From Dipylidium caninum (taxonomy: Eukaryota; Platyhelminthes; Cestoda; Cyclophyllidea; Dipylidiidae), in assembly GCA_017562135.1 (NCBI GenBank), contig QEYB01000891.1, positions 1 through 64,000 on the forward strand: a stretch of DNA of 64,000 bases. The letters are read 5' to 3'. Positions 25,040 to 34,114 of the stretch are shown in pieces; the first letter of the stretch is position 1, and every line of letters begins with the position of its first letter. The notes beneath the pieces were generated by a model. It saw only the letters and a list, made by a program, of their open reading frames with translations. It did no database searches and was not told the origin of the DNA. The position numbers and the translations under genes were made by a program.

Positions 25040-27508
25040 GTTAACAGACATCTACGAGCTGAAGATGAACGCTACCACCACATATAAGCGTACCTTTCTC
25101 GATGGATGAATGAATTACTTCTGGAAGCGGAAGCAATGTAGGCACTGATAGCATTTGAATAAGATCTTTTTCTGGTCGTCAGGGCATGATGCCATGTGAA
25201 AAATCAGGGTCTGATGCTGCAGTCATTCGGGGACTTGGAGAAAATTATGTCTCCGGTCTGGTTTGCATACTTTCGACGGTGTCGCCATCCAACTTTCTCA
25301 ATCAACTCGGTGGTCACTGTCAGCACGTCATGGGCATTCTACACTGTAATCAAGGCCGATTTCCAGCACTCCGGCGGTCCGCCAAATTAATCACTTGAAT
25401 GTGAAGTTGCTGGTGCTTCAAAAATTCGTAACAGCAATGAAGTGGAGCCACTTTGCCATCAGTAATGCTTCTAAACTGAACTAAATAACAACCGAAGGCG
25501 AGGAAAGGGAAGGAGAGGACGGCGCTCATTTGCAACATCCATAAAATTGAGGTGGCAAGTCGCATTAAGACCGTAAGAAGACTTGACCCACGACAGGCGA
25601 TCGCCTCACCGCCTTACATATTACCTTTAAGTCGTTCACTGTTGCCAACGTAAATTCTAACAATAGATTAGCGAAGTGCAGCCTCCGCAAAAAACATCCT
25701 CCTTGCGATTTGGCATGCGGTGTATTGCTATGGCGTAAAGCATTATGGCGACAAGTTGAGGTTTGAAGGCTGTGGAGTTCGTGGCGAATCGCCTTGTTCA
25801 ATGATCAGGTGGAGCGAGGAAGGAAGGGAGCTGGCTCCAATTTATATTTCAAGACGCTAGAAGGAGAAGCCTCTCCTTTTCGCCGTCATGTCATCCCACA
25901 AACTCCAACCGCTACCCCCTCGACAGTGACATTAACTTGTGTCACAGCCTCGTCAACAGTGCAGTGAGGCCGCAGACCCACTCGTAGAGGGTGAGAGGTG
26001 AGTTGCCTGGGTGCTTCTCACACCAATGTGCTGAGTCACGGTGACATGCTCGTGACAGGTGTGTGACCGGGCACCCGTTCATCTGCGGGCCTCCATCCTC
26101 GGCGGTAGAAGCTGTCAGCTCGTGTGAGTGACCATTCGGCGATAATACATCCCAAAATCAGGCAGTGCTTGATGCCTTCGATAATATAATTGTTCGTTCC
26201 CAGTCTAAAAGCGAAAAAAAGAAAGGTAACCGTTGGTTCACAGTTGAACTATTTAACTGATTGACTACTTTCTCATCAGTATGATCAAACGTCCAATGCA
26301 CTAAATTGTATGTGTATATTATTCTGCTGATTTAATAGACACTCAAAATGGAGACTAGAGTTCATTTGAATGGGAAAAGAGTCAAATACTACCATTTCAG
26401 ACTGCAAGAGAAGCATCAGCATCTCCGTGTTTACTCATGAAACTGAACAACAGATTGGTATTTTTAATAATTGAATTCCCACGTGATATAGGTTGACCGA
26501 TTAAGTTAACAAAAATTAAGGCCAATTAGGCCCAATCTGAGACGAGTTTACAGGCAAGAGGCATATGTCCACAAAAGGGCATTCTTGACAAATATTAGGT
26601 AGCAATGATAGGCAATCAAGAAATTGCACACTAACAGACTCACTTCAGCGACCAGAACTACGAAAGCAGATTCGGGCGCTCACTGAAATGCGCACCCACG
26701 CAAAACACACCCACCGCGGCTCCACTAAAACAAAATACAAATTTAGCGTTATCTCTCAACCCATTCAATGTCCCTTTGTGCAATCAAGCTGGAAACTGTT
26801 TTGTTGTGTTTTTTCAAAAAAGAGGCATGTTTAACAGTAATTTTATTGATGGCAATAAGACGAATAAGTCGATACACCGTTAATTATTTATTTATTATTT
26901 TCATATCCATCCTAACATCCTCAATTTATTGCTCAAATTTCTAAATATGATTACTTGTTTGAATATGGCATATTGTGTGTTGCACGTGGAGGTGCAATAG
27001 TGAATGTGCACAGAGCAGCAAATTTGAGGCAATGGGCCCAATGCGATAAGGCGAACGGGAGAATATGGAGGAGTAGCATTGGAGGGGGTGAGCGAAAATG
27101 GTTCTGAAAGGTACTTTTACGCGGAAAGAGAGCAGAGGGAGGACAGCGATGTGAGAAACCTTGACAAGGGAGGCAGAAGAGGAGGGTGATTCTTTTAAGA
27201 GCACCGTATTCAGCAATGTAGCCCGACGAAATTGTCGCCTGCGAAGGAAATGGTGCTCTGCGTTCATATGGGAAGGCCTTCAATGAAGTAGGGCGCAAAT
27301 TGTGGCCTCCGATCCCCAATGGGCAGGCCACGTTTTCTATGCTGGATGGGACACCGTTGAGGAGAGTAAGGTAGTCTTCAAGACTATGGCATATGTCTCA
27401 CACAAATTGATAATCGTCTCAGAAACGTCATTAAAGACCTGGAGCAAGGTAGAAAGGGCATAAATTCAATATATAATGACTTGAGTAATAACGCAATAAA
27501 CTTATAGG
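25040..27508. other. Intergenic, AT-rich, nothing recognised
   Basis: The stretch 26,150-26,950 is notably AT-rich with few open frames. Minus-strand frames at 26,941-27,331 overlap each other in two registers and are not trusted. Confidence 0.35.
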
Positions 27509-27655
27509 CGGCAGTAGGGACAACGAAGAAACATTGGCCAATAGAGAAGAACAATATTGCGCCGATTTCATCGGCGGAGAAAAGGAGGTAGTAGGAAAAG
27601 AAGAGAAGGTGTATACGATTGTTTTAGTGGATCGGTGGTTGTTGTGGATTGAGTG
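27509..27655 (+). CDS. Candidate terminal exon, unrecognised
   Basis: After an acceptor (AACTTATAG) the frame reads GSRDNEETLANREEQ, then YCADFIGGEKEVVGKEEK, then VYTIVLVDRW and a stop. The composition is protein-like and strongly acidic/basic, but no other exon of this gene was placed. Confidence 0.22.
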
Positions 27656-27859
27656 ATTGTGTATATTTGCGTGCAGTCGATGCTATGGTTACGTTCACGG
27701 TCTCTGGAGTGAGCGGGTTAGTTTGGAATTCTTTAATTACTTATGATGGTTTCCCAGTATTCATCACAAACGCTTTTTAAGGGCAGATTCTTGCGAACTC
27801 TGTTGGCGGCATGTAAAGATGCGCTGTGCTGTGATGTTAAGTTGGTTTGAATGTAATAA

Positions 27860-28078
27860 AAGGTAGTTTAGTAGGTGGACTTGTACCTCTTGCCGCCTAA
27901 GCTCATTATTCAGACGTTTGTCACTTTCACTGTGGGCAAACAAGGACCAATTAAGTCTTTTCTTGATGGTAAAGAACTCCTCAAAGCCTATTTGCTAATT
28001 CATGCGTCAGATTTTTTTTGCACCACAGAAAAGGAGGCGGAATTGCTCCTCAAGCCTCATATGATATCTTTTTTTTAG
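27860..28078 (+). CDS. Diverged relative of the repeat-N open frame
   Basis: LYLLPPKLIIQTFVTF corresponds to LYLLSSELISQTFVTF in repeat N, followed by KELLKAYL and EKEAELLL opposite NFSERIWQFL and EKEAT. DNA identity is much lower than among the N copies, so this is an older paralogue. The frame is open for 67 codons and ends at a stop. Function unknown. Confidence 0.33.
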
Positions 28079-28356
28079 GCAGCTATGATCCGCGTGACCA
28101 ATTGTAAAAGTATTGTGTGAGTAATAGGAAGACTTAAGATCAGAATATTTCTCTTTATTAGAATAAGTCATTGCGCACTTTGGGCAATCTCGGAAGAGCG
28201 CAGGGCGCACCTTTCAATGAAGTGTAGGCGGCTCTGAATTGGTTTCGTAGTAGTTGCATTGTTGCATAAGCGTGGTTTTTCAGCTGACGTTGACGTTCTG
28301 TCTTTTGCAATTTCATTAGACTAATGCTAACTTGGGCCGCCGTAAATGTATGATAC

Positions 28357-28575
28357 ATGCACACGGTCACTTTCAAAGTGTTAATTGTCTTAGAAAAGTA
28401 TGTTCAAATGATGAATGCCACGATGTGTGCTGCTATTCGTGAGATTTGTGCCATTCTTCCAGATTATCAAACCACCGGTGGTATTATCATGCATGAGGCA
28501 CTTCGGCATTTCTTGCCTGACGTTGTTGCACTGGCACGAATGGCTTCCCGATGTGATGAAATAGATGGCCACTAA
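28357..28575 (+). CDS. Candidate coding segment, unrecognised
   Basis: A 72-codon frame of balanced composition (VLIVLEKYVQMMNATM, ICAILPDYQTTGG, HEALRHFLPDVVALAR) lies downstream of the repeat-N relative on the same strand. It may belong to the same gene. No splice boundaries are convincing. Confidence 0.22.
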   Translation: MHTVTFKVLIVLEKYVQMMNATMCAAIREICAILPDYQTTGGIIMHEALRHFLPDVVALARMASRCDEIDGH

Positions 28576-28759
28576 AACGTTGATGTTCTTGTGGTTGTTT
28601 GTGAACCTTTGTAGGTCTGAAAGAGAAGAGGACACCGTTGAAGCATGTGACATTAATTGGTCAACGCGGAGGCAGTGTGGAAGTATTGATGACGGAGTTA
28701 TTCCTAGATGGCAATGGGGAGACCGATAAGGGACCGCCAACAGGAGGAGAGCAGGCAAA

Positions 28760-28985
28760 AGTGGCACACGAGGAAAGTGAAGAAAGCCCAATGTTGGGGC
28801 ATTGCCAGATTGAAATTGAATCAACGCACTGAAGCCCGATGACAGTGCGTCGCAGAAGACTCATAGAATTGGTGAAACTACTACCACTACTACTACTAGA
28901 GCGACAGGTGCCCGCTAGGAGAGGAATAACAATTGGAAGAAGTGGAAGGCTTTTCTTGTTAACATATCAACAAACTGATCTATGA
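28760..28985 (+). repeat. Left inverted repeat flanking G'
   Basis: It aligns with the reverse complement of 30,480-30,665; anchors are GAGGAAAGTGAAGAAAGCC, AACGCACTGAAGCCCGATG and CTTGTTAACATATCAACAA. The pair brackets the pseudogene copy G'. Confidence 0.65.
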
Positions 28986-28999
28986 ACATGAACTGTTAG

Positions 29000-30450
29000 T
29001 TACATGGTCGCCCTATTATCTGCATCAGCGTGAGTAAAGAGGAGTTGTTCTATTGGATGCCGACTGACGCCTATTTCACCTGCCTCTTCTACGGGAAGCA
29101 ACAAATTGCCCTCGTTAATCTTCTCTTCCGCTGTAAAGTAGGAGAACTCGTTGCTCTCCAATGTCCAAGAATGTGACGCCAACTTCCACCAATGCTTCAA
29201 AAGAATGTATATCAATGGCTTACAGATGGGCCTGTAGATAGTTTCACCGGCGGTGGCTCCGCGTTGTAACTCCTTGGGCCGGCGTCCATGCAGAGAAGAC
29301 ACATTTTCAGTCAATGTTCACTTGTGACCCATTGCACCACACCACTGGGGAGGACTACGTTGGCTTGAAGATGAAGTGAACGCTCACAGATTTGCTTGAG
29401 TGCTTCTTCTACGGACTCAGAGTCCTCTCCCCATGGCAATGTCCCCAATTGTAATTCGTCCTCTCCTTCTGCCTCTGTTTTTCTTGATTTCGTGAATTGA
29501 GTTTCAGTTCCACATTCTATCTCTGATAACGATTCTTTCCCACCTAGTCCTCCTTCTGCCTTTTCCTCTCTTCCACTAGTCTTCCTTCCTTTCCTCCGTC
29601 CCCGTCCTTATCTCCGCTTCAGCCCTCCACTCGTCACTCGGTCTTGACCCTTGCCAAAGCCATTGACTGACTCGGTCAAACTTCTCATTCCAATCTCCTC
29701 GGCCATTCCGCCCTCATTTTTCAGTTTTGCGGACACTTCCAACCTCCAACCCTAATTCGACATCTTTCTTCACTACTCCATCTTCCTCATTTACTTCACC
29801 CACAGTAGGTAAGGCGGCGTAGTGTATATCGGACGACGCCTTTGGTGACTCATTGCCAACATTGGCTGCAGAACGACTTTCAACTCTGCCCTTGTTCAAA
29901 AGAGGGCCTCTCCATTCCTCTCTCGGCCGCTTCCAAGACGCACTGTTGACTTCTAGCACTTTTGGCAGTAACGATTAAGTACTCTTATGAGTGGGCCGAT
30001 GCTGCGCTGACTGGGATTGCGTCGACCAGGCTACTCGGCTGCTGTCACAGTCCGCGCACTCGCCTTCACTCATCATGGAACAAGTGTCTGGGTGTGCACA
30101 CAAAGTAAAAAGGAGGTAAGTTGAATGGCCCAAACGGCAGAGACGAATGGGGGAGGATGGCGAGGTGAGCGCCTGTCGGCAGACTGCTTAAGGAGTTAGC
30201 GGAGAGAAAACAAACCACTTTTTCTCCTCGTCACGAAGACAGGGGTTGCACTCCACGGTTCAGCCTCAGGTATCGATGGCACGCATGACATGATGCTGCC
30301 ACGCCTCTCAACGCCATATTCAACAGATGTTGACCATGACGCTTGGAGGTAAACTCGTCGACCTGAGCGACTGATTCGTCACTGCAATAGCCATGAGACG
30401 GGAGAATGACATAAGGCCGAGCAAACGACCGGCACTGGAGATGAACCCGT
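29000..30450 (-). pseudogene. G', short decayed inverted copy of gene G
   Basis: Minus-strand homology to 34,262-36,560 covers exon 2 (30,445 to 30,240), parts of exon 3 (YAALPTVGEVNEEDGVV opposite YALPTILEVDEEDEVV) and the last exons. One extra base in exon 2 (CCAAGCG against CCAGCG) breaks the frame. The exon 3 equivalent runs into a stop after VRKTEK. The acceptor before the exon 6 equivalent has changed from CATAG to CATGG. G' has only one copy of the exon block that G has in triplicate and lacks the long Glu dipeptide tracts. Confidence 0.6.
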
Positions 30451-30479
30451 CGGCCACCACGACTGACTCTTGGCATATT

Positions 30480-30665
30480 AATTGATCAGTTTGTTGATAT
30501 GTTAACAAGAAAACTCCTCCACTTCTTCTGGTTGTTCTTCCTTCTCTGGTGGGTACCTGTGACTTTAGTAGTAGTCTGAGACGCACTTTCATCGGGCTTC
30601 AGTGCGTTGTTTTAATGTCAATCTGGTAATCCCCTAACGTCGGCTTTCTTCACTTTCCTCGTGTG
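30480..30665 (-). repeat. Right inverted repeat flanking G'
   Basis: Reverse-complement partner of 28,760-28,985, about 85-90% identical by eye. I looked for a target-site duplication outside the pair and did not see an obvious one. Confidence 0.6.
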
Positions 30666-30669
30666 CCAC

Positions 30670-31425
30670 TTGTGGCAGTTATTCTGCAAATATGTGTGCA
30701 CGGTTCGCCCAACCGCAGTTGAATACCGTTAACTCCCTTCTTCGTCGAGCTCGATGGATACCACGTACACGCGACATCAGGCATAATCGACGATTCAGTA
30801 GGCCAGTGTGGAAAGGTATGTGCGCACTAATTCGCCAACTCTCTTCATCCTCCTGACTTCTCAGTATTGAGCTTTTTAAATACGTGCTTGGTGGGTGGGG
30901 AAGAGATCCATCAAACGAAGTAGAGGGCGTTTATCCGACATAACCCTCACCTTAATGGCTTTCTGTTGTACCAACGAAAGGCTTCTGGTCCGTCAGGTGA
31001 AGCCAGTGGGATTCCTTCTTTCGTTCCTTGGAGCGGAGGATGCTCCCACTTGTAAAACACTCCAGCGCTGGGGGATATCGTCAGCGGGGGGCGGTGGTGT
31101 AGAATGTTGGTCAGCGAGGAATTGACGAGGAACGCACTGTCACACTGTGAGGCCAGTCACCCCGTCGCTTCCCTCATAATCGATTTGTGAAACCCCGTTT
31201 AGGGATAGTTGAGTGCAACTCGTCTTCAGAATGACTGAAACTCATTGACTCGCTGACTAAACTGTCAACGCCCGACCGACGTTTACGCGGTGACCTGCAT
31301 ACCCTGCATTCCATTCAACCCTTTGCTTTCCTTTCCTTCTCACGCATTTGTGGAGCTGACGCATTTTTGGGGAAAAGTATGTGGTTATTAATTTTGCGAT
31401 TCTTTTCATCCGCCTGACTTCTCAG
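30670..31425. other. Intergenic, nothing recognised
   Basis: Only short frames. There is no repeat copy that I could align. Confidence 0.35.
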
Positions 31426-31429
31426 GGAG

Positions 31430-32365
31430 GCCACTGATCCGTGGGCGGTTATCTCGTCTTTCCAGCAGTGCTATTTGACTGTGGGGCTCATAGCGAACGT
31501 TTTGCAGTGAGCAGTTTTGTGGTCACTTATTGGTTTACTTGGAGTGAGAGAAGCCGACGTACCCAGTTAGTGGAGGGAGTTAATGTGCAGTGGGAGCGTG
31601 GGTGGGTGGGTGGATTTGCTGTGGCAGTGGTGTATGCTGCCTGCCTGACTGAGTGAGTGAATGAGTGAGTGAGGGATCGATTGAGCGACTTGTAGGTTGA
31701 TTTGAAGGTCTCGTTGCTTGCGACTTGTTTGAAGATTTATTCCCTTCATAGGCGTATAAATTTATCTCCGTCTCCGTCGGCGTGTCTGTCTTCTCATGGA
31801 ACGCCTTGTCGAACATTGTTTTCTTTGTGATGACCCATGATCAAGGAGGTTCTCACATTGGTGGCTTGCAGCGCCGAGGTTGACGACGGTTTGATGTTGG
31901 TGCAAGAAGACAAACTTGACCTATCTCGACGCGTTTCGTCTCGTCTCGTCTCGCCTGATCTGCTTTGCTTTGTTCTGTTTGGACGACTAAAGTGAAATCA
32001 TTTGCTACTCCCACTACGCCTCCTTGTTATTGCATTCACATGTGGGAGCAAATGAAATGCTCTGCCTTTGGACATGGCTTCATTGGATGTGGACAATTTG
32101 TTTGACAAATGCTCTTCCTTCTAGTCGAATTATCTGAAATGATAAGAGTTGAGTAGAGGAGCACCACAAGTGTGGTGAGCGAGCACATGCAAGTTGGTCT
32201 TAACATTTCATTCCGGAAGCAGTGTTTTTACGGGTGTGTGTGTGTGTGTGGGTAGGTAAGTAGGAGTTGCGGTGTAGCCCCGAGACCTAACCGGCGAGGA
32301 CGATAGTTGATGCTGCCCCCGATGTAAGAATCAAGTCGTCTATCTATCTATCTATCTATTGGGAC
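31430..32365 (-). repeat. Repeat N, rearranged partial copy
   Basis: Bases 31,430-32,060 match 58,060-58,740 and bases 32,065-32,365 match 57,240-57,600. The two blocks are in the opposite order from the reference copy and the intervening 0.5 kb is missing. It differs from the other copies by many substitutions, unlike the indel-only differences among those, so it is an older duplicate. It contains GAGT, GT and CTAT simple repeats. Confidence 0.65.
32340..32360. repeat. CTAT microsatellite
   Basis: Five uninterrupted tetranucleotide units at the edge of the partial repeat N. Confidence 0.9.
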
Positions 32366-32777
32366 ATATTTTTGACTAACACCCATTATTATTGCATTGC
32401 TCTATTTTGCACCTCGTGAGTGCGTCCAACCTGCTGTTGATGAAGCTGGAGTACTCCACTTCCTTTATTCCTGGACGATGAAGAAGAAGTGGCTACAGGA
32501 TTGTGCGAGGAAAGGGGACTGTGGACATAGGCGAGTAGAAGGTAGCCACTTTCCAGGCGAAAGGTGGGCGAAGCAGGTGGTCGCAGTCTTTCGGTATGTG
32601 ACACGTGAAAAGGGACTTGGAAAAGCGAGCGACATTTGCCATGAGGGTGGGAGCGAGATGCAATCAGAAGATAGAGGAGACGAGGGAGTCACTTGCCCAT
32701 GGTCGCCGTAGGCTCTAATGCTCGCCTGCAGGCTTACGGTGAAATGGTGCTGACTCTCACCTTTCTCCTCCCGCTTG

Positions 32778-32836
32778 ACAGGCAGGCAGGCATGCAGGCA
32801 GGCAGGGAAGCAGGTAGGCAGGCAGGCAGGCAGGCC
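32778..32836. repeat. GGCA tetranucleotide microsatellite
   Basis: An imperfect GGCA array inside repeat D copy 2. The corresponding place in copy 1 (about 22,080) has no such array, so it expanded after duplication. Confidence 0.9.
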
Positions 32837-33225
32837 AATGGGAAGAGGCCTTGACTGACGTGGAGGTGATTTTGACCTTTGTCTGCCCATATGACAGAGA
32901 ATGCGAGGCGAGGTGACGAGATGCACACACGGCGAGTGGCGTGTCTGTGAGGCTTATTGGAGAGAAGGAGAAGTGCTCTGCGTTGTATGTCTTCTCCACT
33001 TGACCATAGTATTGTGGACACGAGGACAGACTGCACTTATCCGCACCACAGATGAGAAGAAGAGTGAGGAGAAGCGCAAATCAGTGGTTAGGGCAAACGC
33101 AGCCTTGCCTCAGTCTTATGTGGGAAGAAAGTGCTCGCGATGTGGAGTGGTAATGCCAGAGTCGACTTGTTACAAGATGATGGCTCAAAGGAGGAGTCTG
33201 AGGATAACCAGAAGCATTGATAGGA

Positions 33226-33362
33226 GAAAGAAGAAGAAGAAGAAGAAGAAAAAGGAGAAGGAGAAGGACACGAATGATGCGGACGAGGGGGATTTGTGGG
33301 TCAAATAAGGGAATAGACAAAGGAAAAGGAAGGGAGGAGGGGGAGGGGAGGGGAGGGGAGGG
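33226..33362 (+). repeat. Purine-rich tract: GAA run, then G-rich GGGGA array
   Basis: A GAA run at 33,226-33,262 is followed at about 33,333-33,362 by repeated GGGGA with at least four G-runs, which could form a G-quadruplex or triplex. It lies within repeat D copy 2. Confidence 0.7.
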
Positions 33363-34114
33363 AAGAATGAAGGAATGAGGGCAAATAGAGGGCGAGGAAA
33401 TGGTCTATTCACTCTCACCTGATTGATATCGAGGGCGAATAATAAGGTTGACAGGCGGCCTCTGACTGAATCAGTAGAGATGTGCACTTTGCAAAAGGTG
33501 CTGCAGGAGAGAGAATGGGCTAATGGTGAGTGGCGAGAGAAGTAGATTGGGCTTAGTTGATTTATGGAGTTATCGCAGTTGTAGCCAAATGTGTGACGAG
33601 AGCAGGAGCAACCAAATTGGTAGAAGAAGGTGGGATTAGACTGCGCGAAGATATTGGCAGATACAGATGCAGAAGCAGAAGCGAAGGCGAAGACGAAGGC
33701 GAAAACCAAGGTGAGGGCGTTTCCATGAACGGGTCGGCAGTTCGGGTAAGCGGTTAGACTAGTGAGCTTGCCAAGTGGCGGCCTCATCGCATAGGTTGAA
33801 GTCAGCCAGAAGTGCCAACAGACTGCGTGCCCATTACCGCCCCACGAGAGTATGGCCTACGCTGCTGCCGAAAGCAGCCACTACATACTCGGGTACCTGA
33901 CGCTTTAATTTAACCCTCACAACTAACTGTCTGAACGAGTCCACTCACGAAGTGATGCCAACCGCGGCATGCAGAATTACTGACGCGGCCATTATCGATT
34001 GCAAGTTGCGGTATCGATTAAATTTGAATTTGTTGACGCCTTTCCTCGCACACAAAGTCACTTTGCGAAATTGACCCTTGTTTTCCTCTGCTTGCTTGCT
34101 TTCTTGCCAACCGA

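Larger units (their letters stand above)
32690..33790 (-). repeat. Repeat D, copy 2 (inverted)
   Basis: Reverse complement of 21,180-22,315. It carries a GGCA/GGCAG simple-repeat expansion (32,778-32,836) absent from copy 1 and a long GAA run (33,226-33,262) longer than its counterpart. Together with the adjoining repeat N it forms an inverted composite D-N segment. Confidence 0.7.

Noticed and set aside
33185..33787. 200-codon minus-strand open frame with long Ser/Phe/Pro runs
   Set aside because: It lies in repeat D. The matching frame in the 21-kb copy is interrupted, and the run content comes from GAA and GGGGA simple repeats.
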